DNA of 64,000 bases from Sphingomonas liriopis (GTDB taxonomy: Bacteria; Pseudomonadota; Alphaproteobacteria; Sphingomonadales; Sphingomonadaceae). Positions within the stretch are counted from its first letter, which is position 1; the number at the start of each line of letters is the position of its first letter. Shown here piece by piece: positions 26,801 to 35,364 of the stretch. The notes under the pieces were generated by a model. That model did not search any database. It was not told the DNA's origin and was given only the letters and a program-made list of their open reading frames with translations. Where the stretch lies: contig NZ_JAMLDY010000003.1 of NCBI RefSeq assembly GCF_024211255.1, forward strand, positions 124,001 to 188,000. Reading direction: 5' to 3'. Made by a program: the position numbers and the translations under genes.

Positions 26801-27229
26801 GTCGCGGAAGACGGTGATGCTGTGGTTGGCCCCCGTCACCGAGACCCAGCCGGGGATCACCCAGTCGAGCTGTTCGACGTGACGCTTGAGGCTCGCCGCG
26901 CTCGACGGGTCCCAGGGGGTGTGGAAGGCGATGGCGAGCGACGGGTTGCCCGACGCGGACGCGGTGCCGCGGCCGGTCCCGAACAACCGGTTCTCATAAT
27001 AAGCGATGCTGCGCCGTGCCCGGCGGATCACCCCGTGCGGCGGCGCGAGCCGTTGCAGCGGTGGGTGCTCGACCTCGACCGGCAGCAGTGGCGCGACGGG
27101 CACGGCGCCGATCGACACCGCGAAGACGCCGATGGCCAGCAGCAGCAGCACGATGAACGCGACCACGCCCAGCGTGAACCGCCGTTTGCGCCGACCACTG
27201 GCGTCGAAGAACACGGGATGCTGAGACAT
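23846..27229 (-). CDS. Trifunctional membrane protein: GH18-like + polysaccharide deacetylase + GT2
   Basis: About 1127 aa with start MSQHPVFFDASGRRKRRF (27229). The N-terminal cytoplasmic basic stretch and transmembrane helix are followed by a GH18-like glycosidase domain (about 90-430; acidic motif GGIFFDFEELP). A NodB deacetylase domain comes next (about 460-690; TFDDGPDPTW and SHTYTHPNL metal motifs), then hydrophobic helices and a GT2 domain (about 740-1010; VMIPAYNEERV, VLVIDDGSKDA, DADTQF, QRFRW). More helices end the protein. Synthesis, deacetylation and possible cleavage of an N-acetylated exopolysaccharide by one chain is inferred. Confidence 0.9.
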   Translation of the reverse strand: MSQHPVFFDASGRRKRRFTLGVVAFIVLLLLAIGVFAVSIGAVPVAPLLPVEVEHPPLQRLAPPHGVIRRARRSIAYYENRLFGTGRGTASASGNPSLAIAFHTPWDPSSAASLKRHVEQLDWVIPGWVSVTGANHSITVFRDATGRAILNRAVHRPVVVPMIQNAINGEWDGAGTAALLADPRARATLLAKLVPWLAANRAGGIFFDFEELPAGAQANYRTFLAEVQRQFAPRGWVVAIAAPVGNADWDLPAYARVTDKVFLMAYDEHETSGPAGPIASQHWFAEQVATAARGIPAAKLVVAVGSYAYDWHDGGGEPLSIEEAWQTARDSGTVPMFDRASGNSGFAYREGDTSHVVWLLDAASAYNQIAFLRRAGVSSVALWRLGSEDPGLWSLFGRDHRTLPPVSAIDAIPAGTEVDIEGAGEILKIGGTPVAGVRRATAAPDGSIADVRFDRLPSPYEVDRTGYRRKQIALTFDDGPDPTWTPQVLDVLKQRHVPATFFIIGENALTQRPLLQRMILEGHEVGSHTYTHPNLATASPGQVMFELNANQRLFQAFTGRSLRLFRAPYFGDAEPTTADEILPALQAQQRGYISVGLHVDPGDWKRPGVQQIIDATIARITSAPDNCTSDSDADCSRNVVLLHDAGGNRAQTVAALPVIIDRLRAMGYHFVPVSTLAGLSRNASMPPISASDQLAARADLALFTALGGLVIGLRWLFIIAITVGILRALALSALALLQARREGRTVFPAIDPTRFVTVMIPAYNEERVIERAVRGVLASTDVAIEVLVIDDGSKDATSAVVRAAFGDDPRVRLLTLQNGGKARALNTALEQAKGEIVIALDADTQFEPTTIARLARWFDDPALGAVAGNAKVGNRVNIVTKWQALEYITAQNLERRAFARLNAITVVPGAVGAWRLAAIRQVGGYPHDTLAEDQDLTIAIQRAGWRVQYDQYAVAWTEAPESFRALAKQRFRWAFGTLQCLWKHRSAIGGSNPRGLGWVGLPQAIVFQILLAAISPIIDLALLVSFLTTYVDIQAHGWAQTSHDVYTMLAFWLVFTAIDLLAATIAFALERREKWRLLWLLIPQRIGYRQVMYYVVLKAIAQALRGPMVGWGKLQRTGRVQAAGSAH

Positions 27230-27327
27230 GCGGGACACTCCGCATGCCGCCATGCGTCAAAGTCCGTGGCGCGATCAAGACGCGCGGATGACAAAGCCGT
27301 CATCGAAGCGCCTCTGGATGACGAAAA

Positions 27328-28308
27328 TCACACCAGCAGCACGCTGCTCCCCCGGGTCTCGCCCGCTTCCAGCGCACGATGCGCGTCAGCGGCGTCTTCC
27401 AGGGCGAAGGTCTGGCCGATGTCGGGGCGGATGGCGCCATCGGCCAGCATGGCGAAGACGCGGGCGACGCCGGCCTGCCGTTCGTCGGGCGTGACATAAT
27501 AGTCGAACAATGTCGGGCGAGTGACGAACAGCGAGCCCTTCGCCGCGAGCGTGCCGAGGTTGAGGCCGGTGACCGCGCCGCCGGCATTGCCGTAGCTGAC
27601 GACCAGCCCGCGTCGCGCGGTGGCGGCGAGCGTCGCGTCCCACGTCGCCCGGCCGACGCCGTCGAAGGCGACCGCGACGCCGCGGCCGTCGGTGATCGCG
27701 CGCACGCGGGCGGCGATATCCTCGTCGCGGTGGTTGAGGACATGGTCGGCGCCGGCGGCACGCGCATGCGCCGCCTTGTCGGCCGATCCGGCGACGCCGA
27801 TGACGGTCGCGCCGATCGCCTTCAGCCAGCCGACGAGCAATTGTCCGACGCCGCCCGCCGCGGCCCAGACCAGCACCGCCTGCCCCGGCTGCACGCGCGC
27901 GCAGCGTTCGACGAGACATTCGGTGGTGCAGCCCTTGAGCAGCAGCGCCGCGGCGGTACGGTCGCCGACCGCGTCGGGCAGGCGGAGCAACTGCGTCGCG
28001 GCGACGTTGCGCGCGGTCGCATAGGCCCCGCGGGTCGGGCCAAAGGTGCCGACACGGTCGCCGACCGCGAAGTCGGTGACGCCCTCGCCCACCGCCTCGA
28101 CCACGCCCGCCGCCTCGCTGCCGAGCCCGGCAGGCAAGTCGACCGGATAGACGCCGCTGCGGTGATAGGTGTCGATATAGTTGAGGCCGACGGCATGGTG
28201 GCGCATGCGGACCTCGCCCGCGGCCGGCGGCGGCAGGTCGACGTCGACCCATTCGATCACCTCCGGCCCGCCGGTGCGGGTGATCCGTGCCACGCGTTCG
28301 CTCATCAT
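27328..28308 (-). CDS. Quinone oxidoreductase (zeta-crystallin type, MDR family)
   Basis: A 326-aa zinc-independent medium-chain dehydrogenase that reduces quinones or enones with NADPH. The N-terminal GroES-like domain has AVGLNYIDTYHRSGVYPVDL and GSEAAGVVEAVGEGV. The Rossmann domain follows with LVWAAAGGVGQLLVGWLKAI (nucleotide loop AAGGVGQ). There are no zinc-site cysteines, as expected for this subfamily. I choose ATG 28308, which has an AAGGA site in front; ATG 28305 is possible. It diverges from an aldehyde dehydrogenase gene. Confidence 0.93.
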   Translation of the reverse strand: MMSERVARITRTGGPEVIEWVDVDLPPPAAGEVRMRHHAVGLNYIDTYHRSGVYPVDLPAGLGSEAAGVVEAVGEGVTDFAVGDRVGTFGPTRGAYATARNVAATQLLRLPDAVGDRTAAALLLKGCTTECLVERCARVQPGQAVLVWAAAGGVGQLLVGWLKAIGATVIGVAGSADKAAHARAAGADHVLNHRDEDIAARVRAITDGRGVAVAFDGVGRATWDATLAATARRGLVVSYGNAGGAVTGLNLGTLAAKGSLFVTRPTLFDYYVTPDERQAGVARVFAMLADGAIRPDIGQTFALEDAADAHRALEAGETRGSSVLLV

Positions 28309-28419
28309 GCCTGTCCTTTCATACCCACCTCGAAACGGCCGACACGCGTTTCGGGTTGCAACCTTTCCGCCGGCGTCGCACATCCTGCCGGCAAAGCAGA
28401 ACCCATGGAGAGCGACGCG

Positions 28420-29844
28420 ATGACCGATCCCTTGAGCTTCTATATCGACGGTGCCTGGGTAGCGAGCGAGGGCGGCCGCCCGCATCAGGTGATCGATCCT
28501 TCGACCGAACAGCCGGTGACGACGATCACGCTCGGCACGCAAGCCGACGTCGACAAGGCGGTCGCCGCCGCGGCGCGCGCGTTCGAGAGCTTTTCGCAGA
28601 CCACGCCGGAAAAACGCGCCGACCTGCTCGACCGGATCGTCGAGGTCTACAAGACGCGGATCCCCGACCTCGCCAAGGCGGTCAGCCAGGAGATGGGCGC
28701 GCCGATCGGCTTCGCGCAAGCCGCGCAGGCGCCCGCGGGGCTCGGCTATATCATGGGCACGGTGAAGGCGCTGCGCGAGTTCAGCTTCTCCGAACAGGTC
28801 GGCAAGGCGCGCGTCGTGCACGAACCCGTCGGCGTGGTGGCGATGATCACGCCGTGGAACTGGCCGCTCAACCAGATCTGCGCCAAGGTCGCGCCGGCGC
28901 TCGCCGCGGGCAATACGATGGTGCTGAAGCCGTCGGAGGAAGCGCCGAGTTGCGCGATGATCCTTGCCGAGATCCTGCACGAGGCGGGGGTGCCGGCAGG
29001 CGTCTTCAACCTCGTCAACGGCGACGGGCCGACGGTGGGCGCGGCGCTGTCGCAGCATCCGAAGGTCGATATGGTCAGCTTCACCGGATCGACGCGCGCG
29101 GGGATCGCGGTGGCGCAGGCGGCGGCGGCGACCGTCAAGCGCGTGCATCAGGAACTGGGCGGCAAGGCGCCCAATCTGGTGCTGGAGGGCGCAGACCTCG
29201 CCAGCGTGCTGCCGCCGACGCTGCAGGGCGTGCTCGCCAATTCGGGGCAGAGCTGCATCGCGCCGACGCGCCTGCTGGTCCACGACAGCCAGGCGGACGA
29301 GGCGGCCACCGTCGCCAAGGCGATCTTCGAAGCGACGCCGGTCGGCGATCCCGCCGAAATGGGCGCGCATATCGGCCCGGTGGTCAACAAGGCGCAGTTC
29401 GACAAGATCCAGGACCTGATCCAGTCGGCGATCGACGAGGGCGCGACGCTCGTCACCGGCGGCACCGGCCGCCCGGACGGGCGCAACGCGGGCTATTTCG
29501 TCCGCCCGACCGTCTTCGCCGACGTGACGCCCGAGATGCGCATCGCGCGCGAGGAGACGTTCGGGCCGGTCGCGACGATCACCCGCTATGCGACCCGTGA
29601 CGAGGCGATCCGACTCGCCAACGCGACCGAATACGGCCTGTCCGCGGCGATCTCTGGCGATCCCGCCGACGCGGCGACCGTCGCGCCGCGGCTGCGCGCT
29701 GGGCTGGTGACGATCAACGCGTGGAGCGGGACGATCGGCACGCCGTTCGGCGGTTACAAGCAATCGGGCAACGGCCGCGAGGGCGGCAAATACGGCATCG
29801 CCGATTTCATGGAGGTCAAGACGATCGTCGGCGAGCCGGGGTAA
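28420..29844 (+). CDS. NAD(P)-dependent aldehyde dehydrogenase
   Basis: About 474 aa, oxidising aldehydes to acids. The catalytic Cys is in GQSCIAPTRLL and the general base Glu in HQELGGKAPNLVLE. The cofactor site includes TPWNWPLNQICAK, KPSEEAPSC and FTGSTRAGIAV; the C-terminal PFGGYKQSGNGREGGKYGI is family-typical. MTDPLSFYIDGAW (28420) has GGAG nine bases upstream; ATG 28405 would add five residues. Substrate specificity is not readable. It is divergent from the quinone oxidoreductase. Confidence 0.94.
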   Translation: MTDPLSFYIDGAWVASEGGRPHQVIDPSTEQPVTTITLGTQADVDKAVAAAARAFESFSQTTPEKRADLLDRIVEVYKTRIPDLAKAVSQEMGAPIGFAQAAQAPAGLGYIMGTVKALREFSFSEQVGKARVVHEPVGVVAMITPWNWPLNQICAKVAPALAAGNTMVLKPSEEAPSCAMILAEILHEAGVPAGVFNLVNGDGPTVGAALSQHPKVDMVSFTGSTRAGIAVAQAAAATVKRVHQELGGKAPNLVLEGADLASVLPPTLQGVLANSGQSCIAPTRLLVHDSQADEAATVAKAIFEATPVGDPAEMGAHIGPVVNKAQFDKIQDLIQSAIDEGATLVTGGTGRPDGRNAGYFVRPTVFADVTPEMRIAREETFGPVATITRYATRDEAIRLANATEYGLSAAISGDPADAATVAPRLRAGLVTINAWSGTIGTPFGGYKQSGNGREGGKYGIADFMEVKTIVGEPG

Positions 29845-29860
29845 GGCTTCCCACCATGTG

Positions 29861-29968
29861 CGTCACCCCGGACTTGTTCCGGGGTCCACCGGGCGGCAGG
29901 CACACGGTATGATGCTCTTGCCGATGCGCCCGCGGCACAGTGGACCCCGGACCAAGTCCGGGGTGACA
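29861..29968. repeat. Class A palindromic repeat, copy 5
   Basis: The left arm CGTCACCCCGGACTTGTTCC is complementary to the right arm GGACCAAGTCCGGGGTGAC. It lies in the gap between the convergent aldehyde dehydrogenase and spermidine-synthase-like genes, right after the ALDH stop. The last base departs from the consensus. Confidence 0.9.
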
Positions 29969-29985
29969 GGGTATGTTTGGCGGGC

Positions 29986-30654
29986 TTACCGCGCGCTTGC
30001 GAACCAGATCGTGTGCATCGCGCCCTTGCCGTTGCTGCGCGCGCGGACGGTGACCTCGTCCACCGCGAAGCCGCCCTCGCGCAGGCGGCGGGCGAAGGCG
30101 GCGTCCTTCGCCGCCGACCATACCGCCAGCACCCCGCCCGGGCGCAGCGCGCTCCGCGCCGCCGCCAGCCCGCGCGCCGCATAGAGCCGGTCGTTGGCGG
30201 CGCGGACCAGCCCGTCCGGGCCGTTGTCGACGTCGAGCAGGATCGCGTCGTACCGCCCAGCCCCTTCGCAAATCGCATCCGCGACATCGCCGTAGCGCAC
30301 GTCGACGCGCGGATCGTCGAGGCCGCCGGCGGTCAGGTCCGCCATCGGTCCCCGCGCCCATGCGACGATCTCGGGCACGAGTTCGGCGACGGTGACGCGC
30401 GCCTGCGCGCCCAGTTTCGCCAATGCCGCGCGCAGCGTGAAGCCCATGCCATAGCCGCCGACCAGCAGATGCGGCGCCTTCGTCGCCAGCCGGTCGATCG
30501 TCATCGTCGCGAGCGCCTCTTCCGACCCGCTCATCCGGCTGTTCATCAATTCGTTGCGCTCGAGCACGATCATGAAGTCGCCGCCGCGCCGGAACAATCG
30601 CAGCGGCTCGCCGCCCGGCACCTCGGCAATTCCCAGCAGTTCGCGCGGCGTCAT
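29986..30654 (-). CDS. Spermidine synthase-like methyltransferase-fold protein
   Basis: A 222-aa protein with a Rossmann fold of the polyamine synthase type: LLVGGYGMGFTLRAALAKLG (glycine-rich SAM-type loop), VTVAELVPEIVAWARG with the acidic residue after strand 2, YGDVADAI and ILLDVDNGPDGLV. The length is shorter than a true spermidine synthase and the aminopropyl-acceptor region is weak, so either a polyamine-related enzyme or an unassigned methyltransferase is possible. It converges with the aldehyde dehydrogenase gene. No partner enzyme is nearby. Confidence 0.8.
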   Translation of the reverse strand: MTPRELLGIAEVPGGEPLRLFRRGGDFMIVLERNELMNSRMSGSEEALATMTIDRLATKAPHLLVGGYGMGFTLRAALAKLGAQARVTVAELVPEIVAWARGPMADLTAGGLDDPRVDVRYGDVADAICEGAGRYDAILLDVDNGPDGLVRAANDRLYAARGLAAARSALRPGGVLAVWSAAKDAAFARRLREGGFAVDEVTVRARSNGKGAMHTIWFASAR

Positions 30655-30796
30655 GGCGTTTTTTCCGTCTTTCTTCGGGAATGGGCGCCCGCCCTATGGC
30701 ATAGTTTTGGAGAATGCGGCGTTTTGCTGTAACGCGCGCCGCGGAACGCCTCGCGCGATGCGAAAGCGCCCACGATCAAGGACCCCTATTCCCCAC

Positions 30797-31141
30797 ATGC
30801 CAGCCTATAAGCCCCAGACGTTCCAGGAGCGCGCCGCGCTGTCCGCCCAGGCCAAGCAGGCCGCGCTCGAGAAATTGAAGTCGCGTCCGCCGGTCGACGA
30901 GGCGGTGCTCGCCGAGCGCCGCGCCGCCGCGGAAGCGAAGGAAGCCGCCCGCCTGAAGGCCAGTGCCGAGAAGAAGGCCGCGCGCGAACAGGCGATCGCC
31001 GAGAAGAAGGCCGCCGCCGAAGCCGCCGCGCTCGCCGCCGCCGAAGCCGCCGCCAAGGCGAAGCCGAAGATCCCGACCGAGGCCGAGATGAAGGCCGCCC
31101 GCGACGCACGCTACGCCGCGCGAAAGGCCCGCAAGAAGTAA
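30797..31141 (+). CDS. DUF6481-family Ala/Lys-rich coiled protein
   Basis: A 114-aa protein with a charged helix repeating AEKKAA and EAAALAAAEAAAKAK, framed by the N-terminal MPAYKPQTFQERAALSAQAK and the C-terminal MKAARDARYAARKARKK. It matches the sphingomonad DUF6481 family in layout. It is predicted as a long helix or coiled coil with a strongly basic end, which would suit nucleic acid contact; that is inference. The start at 30797 is clear; longer upstream frames add an unlikely segment. Confidence 0.78.
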   Translation: MPAYKPQTFQERAALSAQAKQAALEKLKSRPPVDEAVLAERRAAAEAKEAARLKASAEKKAAREQAIAEKKAAAEAAALAAAEAAAKAKPKIPTEAEMKAARDARYAARKARKK

Positions 31142-31248
31142 CGCCGGCCGGCCCCCGCCGCGTCGGGGGCCGCCGATGGACGCCGCGTCACGGGCCGGGG
31201 CTTGACGACGCGCGACCGGTGCATTCCGCAGATGCGGTGCCCGCGCGC

Positions 31249-34200
31249 TCAATAATCCTTCGACACGCGGACGTTGGCGCTCTGCCGACCGAGCGTCGAG
31301 ATGCTCGACAGCAGCGACAGCCAGCGCGTCACCTGGAACTCGACCTGCGTCGCGGAATAGCCCTGACCGTCGGTGACGATCTCCGCATACAGCCGCCGCG
31401 TGACGTATTTGCCCGCGGCGATCGACGTGCCCTGCCCGGTCTGCGGATCGGCGGGCAGGATGCGCAGGCGATCGAGCCCCGCCGCGCGGCGCACCGCGTT
31501 GATCGGGTTGAGGCCGTTGCCGCCGTTCTGCAGCGCCGCGACCGCCGCGGCGAGCTGCAGCGCCTCGGGCGCGGACAATTTGGTGATCGAGGTGCCGAAC
31601 AACAGGCGCGACAATAGCTCGTCCTGCGGCAGCGCGGGGACGCTGGAAAAGCCGATCTCGGGCTTCAGCGCGGTGCCGGTGACACGGATCGATGCGCTGA
31701 GGCCGGTGGTGTCGGCGTTCGCCTCGATATCAAGGGCCGGATTGGCGGGCACCTCGCCGGCGAAACGGATGATGCCGCGGGCGAGCTCGAACTTGCGACC
31801 CGCAAACTCATAGTCGCCGCGCACCAGCGTCGCCTGGCCGGTGATCGCCGGGTTGGCGGGCTGGCCGGCGATGGCGACGTCGGCGGACCATTCGCTCGAC
31901 AGGCCGAGGCCGCTGACGATGACCTTGTCGTTCGCCTTCGCGCGGATCGCCAGCGTCCAGGGGGCAAGCGGCACCTCGTCCTCCTCGCCGCCCTCGGGCA
32001 GGTTGATCTCGCGGATGTTGAGCCGCGGCACGGCGGTGGCGGCACTCGCCTGCCCCAGCCGGTAGCGGCTGCGGTTGAGCACGACGTCGCCCGCGATCCG
32101 GCCGCCGGTGCCGTCGGAGGTGAAGGTCAGCGGGCCGGTGACGGTCGCCCCGATGTCGTCGCGGTTGATCATGACGGCGTGATCGGCGGCGAGGCGGATG
32201 TCGAGGCCGATGCCGTTCGCCGCCGCGAAGTCGAATCCGCCGCTGCCGGTCACGCGCCCGCCCTTGCCCGCGTCGGCGGCGAAGCGGTCGATCTGCAGCT
32301 TCGATCCGCCGAAGCGGCCGGATGCCACGACGTTGGTCAGCACGGTGCCGGTATTGGCGCTCTCGATCCGCGCGCCGTTCGCCTGCAGCACGCCGCGGAT
32401 CACCGGCGCGCCGATGCGGCCGCTGACGTCGGCACCGATCGCGACGGGGCCGGACAGGTCGAACAATTCGACCCCGGTCAGCCGCCACAGGGTATCCGCT
32501 GGCCCCTGATAGCGGAGCTGCGCGAACAGCGGCGCAGCGGCGATGCGGTCGGCGAGATCGCCCGCGCCGAGCGGGCGCAGCAAGGCCTGCGCGCGGCCGA
32601 TCGTCTTGCCGCCCGACGCCATCACCGCGCGTACGCCAAGGCGGTCGGCGGACAGCACGCTGGCGAGGCCGAGGTCGATCGGCCGCGACGACAGCACGAG
32701 CCCCGCACGGCTCAATCCGCGCACGGTCAGATCGACCTTGCCGGTCGGCGCCTGCCCCGCCGCGGTCGCATAGAAGAAGCTGCCCGAGGCGGTACCGCCG
32801 AGCCCCAGCCGCGGGAAGCCGATGTCGAGGATGGCGAGCGGCATCGCGGTCAGCGACGCGTCGATCGCCATGCCTCCCCCGCCGAACCGCCCGCCGATTT
32901 CGCCCTGCCCGCCGGCGAAGCTCAATTTGGTGGGCGCCAGCCGCCAGCCGTCACCCTCGCGCGTGATCGCCGCGGGGGTGATGAGCTTGAGCGGCCGACG
33001 GTCGAGCGTCCCCTGCGCCATCACCGCATAGCGATCCGACGCGACCTGCGTGACGGTCTGGATGTCGAACGCCCGGCCGCGCGATCCGGCGATCGACGCG
33101 CGCACTTCGCCTGCGCCGCCGCGCAGCCGCGCATTGCCGGCGAACCGCGCAAGGCTCAGCCGCCCCTGCCGCAGCCCCTGCCCGGTCGCGGTCGCCTCCA
33201 GCGTCGTGCCGGCGGGATCGAGCAGCAGCACCGCGTCGAGGTGCCCGCGCCGCAGCGTCGCCGACGCCAGTTGCGCATTGGCGGCGTCGAGGTGCATCTC
33301 GATCCGCTGCACCGTATCGACAGGGCGGAACAGCAGTTCGCCCGACACCGGGCCGACCACCGCCAGCGTGCCGGCGAAGCCGCCATGGCCCATCGCGAGC
33401 CGGCCCGATGCGGTACTGCCGCTCACCGCCAGCCGGTCGATCACCAGGATATCGTCGACACCGGGAGGCAGCAGCAGGATCGATCCCGCCGCGGTGAACG
33501 GGCCGAGCCGCGAGCCGCCCTCGGCACGCCAGACGAACCCCGTCGGCGTCGGGTCGAGGTGGCCACGTACCTGCGACAGGCCGAGCGTGTCGTTGGGCGC
33601 AGCGAAGACGAGGTCGAGCGTCGGCCGGTCGATCTTGCCGTCCAGCCGCAGCGTGACCGGGCCGTATTTGCCGTGCCGCCCGACCGCCTCGATATGGAAG
33701 GTCTCGTCGCGGCGCCGATAGCCGTTGCCGCGCAGGGTGAGCAGCGGTGAGGTCAGCACCATGTTCGTGAACCGCAGCATGCCATCGGGCGAACGCTCGA
33801 GTCCCGTGACGATCCGCGGCAGTCCGCCGGTCAACCCGCGCAGGAAAGTGTTGTCGAGCCGCACCACCTGCGCGATGCCGCGTCCGACGATCCGCGTGCC
33901 CTTGCCCCCCGCCCCGGGCACGACGCGCAGGTCGGAGCGCAGGTCGACCACCCCCAGCCCCTTGATGTAGAGCCGGTTGAGCGAGCCGCTGAGCCCGACT
34001 TCGTAGCGGCCGGTGGCGAGGTCGAGCGCCAGCATGATCCGCGCGGCGAGCTGGTCCGATCGCAGCCGCAGCGCGTCGCCGGTGAGCAGCGAACCGTTGA
34101 GCCGCAGCGGCCCGTCGAGGCTGAGGTTGCGCAGCACGCCGCCCGCGACCGCGCCGACGCCGGTCACCTCCGCCGCGGTGAAGCGCACCGGCATCGTCAG

Positions 34201-35364
34201 CACCCGCTGCCCCAGCCGGCCGCTGCCCGCGAGCCGGACGACGCTCATCCCCGTCCGGTCCACCGCCAGCCGGTCGGCACGCAGCCGATAGTCGAAGCGC
34301 GCGGTGGCGAAATCGCCGTCGAGCACCGCGCGCAGCACGACGCCGCTGCCGCTCATCGCCGGGATCACCACCGCCGGCCGCAGCAGCCGCGCGGTCAGCC
34401 GCACGTCGCGCCACGCATTGGCGCCGAGATCGACGATCCCCGCCGCCTCCAGCGCCAGCGCGGGACTGCGCAGCGCCAGCGTGCCGTCGAGCCGTCGCCC
34501 GGCGAAGGTCGCCTGCCCCGCCACGCGTACACGGGGGGCCGCCAGTCGCTGCGCCAATCCGCCGACGAGGCCGGCGGTGACGACATCACCCGACAGCGTG
34601 TAGCGTCCGGCATCGGCGGCGAGCGCGAGGTCGAGCGCGCGCGTCGTCCCCGCCCGACCGATCGCGCGCCCGCGCCAATGCGACCAGCTACCATCGCCGC
34701 CGACCTCCAGCGTCACCGCGCGTTTCAGCCCCATCGCACGTGCCAGCACGCCGCCCGCCGCGCCGCCGGCGCGCACGTCGATATCGAACCGGTCGCGATC
34801 CGGCGCCGCATCGATCCGCACCGCCAGCCGGTCGGACCCGGCGACCAGCGCATCAAGCCGCACCAGCGCCCGCCCGCGACGGATATCCGCGCGGCCGGCC
34901 ACCCGCCCGACGCGCTCGCTGCCGAGCACCGGCTTCGCCAGCACCAGCCGGTCGATCGCCAGCGATCCGATATGGATGTCGAAATCGGGCAGGATCGGCC
35001 CGCGCTTCGCCGAGGGGCGGGTGTGCGGCGTATGGAACAGCGTCGCCTGCGCGATCGCCAGCCGCTCGATCACCAACCGATTGCGCAGCCACAGCCACGG
35101 CGCCCAGTCGAGCGTCACCGCCGGCGCCTGCACCAGCAGACCGTCGAGATCGTGGACGCGCACGTCCTTCAACCGCGCCTTGCCGTACAGCGACCCGTCG
35201 ATCCGGCCGATCGTGAAGCGCAGGCCGTTGGCGGTACGGATCGCGCCGATCCGCTGCGCCACCCAGCGATGGCCGACGTCGGTATCGACGATGACCAGCG
35301 CCAGCGCGAACACCGCGACCAGCGCCGCGAGCGCGATCCCGATCCGCCGCAGCCAGCGCCTCAA
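31249..35364 (-). CDS. tamB: Translocation and assembly module inner-membrane factor TamB
   Basis: About 1371 aa. The N-terminal transmembrane anchor (RIGIALAALVAVFALALVI) precedes a long beta-rich region and the C-terminal DUF490/TamB domain with ASIRVTGTALKPEIGFSS, ALPQDELLSRLLFG and VSKDY at the very end. TamB forms a periplasm-spanning hydrophobic groove and, with TamA, supports outer-membrane protein or lipid transfer. The start is a TTG (35364) whose bases overlap the tamA stop (TTTTGA), so TamA and TamB are translationally coupled. Confidence 0.93.
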   Translation of the reverse strand: MRRWLRRIGIALAALVAVFALALVIVDTDVGHRWVAQRIGAIRTANGLRFTIGRIDGSLYGKARLKDVRVHDLDGLLVQAPAVTLDWAPWLWLRNRLVIERLAIAQATLFHTPHTRPSAKRGPILPDFDIHIGSLAIDRLVLAKPVLGSERVGRVAGRADIRRGRALVRLDALVAGSDRLAVRIDAAPDRDRFDIDVRAGGAAGGVLARAMGLKRAVTLEVGGDGSWSHWRGRAIGRAGTTRALDLALAADAGRYTLSGDVVTAGLVGGLAQRLAAPRVRVAGQATFAGRRLDGTLALRSPALALEAAGIVDLGANAWRDVRLTARLLRPAVVIPAMSGSGVVLRAVLDGDFATARFDYRLRADRLAVDRTGMSVVRLAGSGRLGQRVLTMPVRFTAAEVTGVGAVAGGVLRNLSLDGPLRLNGSLLTGDALRLRSDQLAARIMLALDLATGRYEVGLSGSLNRLYIKGLGVVDLRSDLRVVPGAGGKGTRIVGRGIAQVVRLDNTFLRGLTGGLPRIVTGLERSPDGMLRFTNMVLTSPLLTLRGNGYRRRDETFHIEAVGRHGKYGPVTLRLDGKIDRPTLDLVFAAPNDTLGLSQVRGHLDPTPTGFVWRAEGGSRLGPFTAAGSILLLPPGVDDILVIDRLAVSGSTASGRLAMGHGGFAGTLAVVGPVSGELLFRPVDTVQRIEMHLDAANAQLASATLRRGHLDAVLLLDPAGTTLEATATGQGLRQGRLSLARFAGNARLRGGAGEVRASIAGSRGRAFDIQTVTQVASDRYAVMAQGTLDRRPLKLITPAAITREGDGWRLAPTKLSFAGGQGEIGGRFGGGGMAIDASLTAMPLAILDIGFPRLGLGGTASGSFFYATAAGQAPTGKVDLTVRGLSRAGLVLSSRPIDLGLASVLSADRLGVRAVMASGGKTIGRAQALLRPLGAGDLADRIAAAPLFAQLRYQGPADTLWRLTGVELFDLSGPVAIGADVSGRIGAPVIRGVLQANGARIESANTGTVLTNVVASGRFGGSKLQIDRFAADAGKGGRVTGSGGFDFAAANGIGLDIRLAADHAVMINRDDIGATVTGPLTFTSDGTGGRIAGDVVLNRSRYRLGQASAATAVPRLNIREINLPEGGEEDEVPLAPWTLAIRAKANDKVIVSGLGLSSEWSADVAIAGQPANPAITGQATLVRGDYEFAGRKFELARGIIRFAGEVPANPALDIEANADTTGLSASIRVTGTALKPEIGFSSVPALPQDELLSRLLFGTSITKLSAPEALQLAAAVAALQNGGNGLNPINAVRRAAGLDRLRILPADPQTGQGTSIAAGKYVTRRLYAEIVTDGQGYSATQVEFQVTRWLSLLSSISTLGRQSANVRVSKDY

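Noticed and set aside
23849-27499. 1216-aa plus-strand ORF antisense to the GH18/NodB/GT2 gene
   Set aside because: Low-complexity Arg/Asp/Gln-rich reading, no domain. The minus strand has three clear domains.
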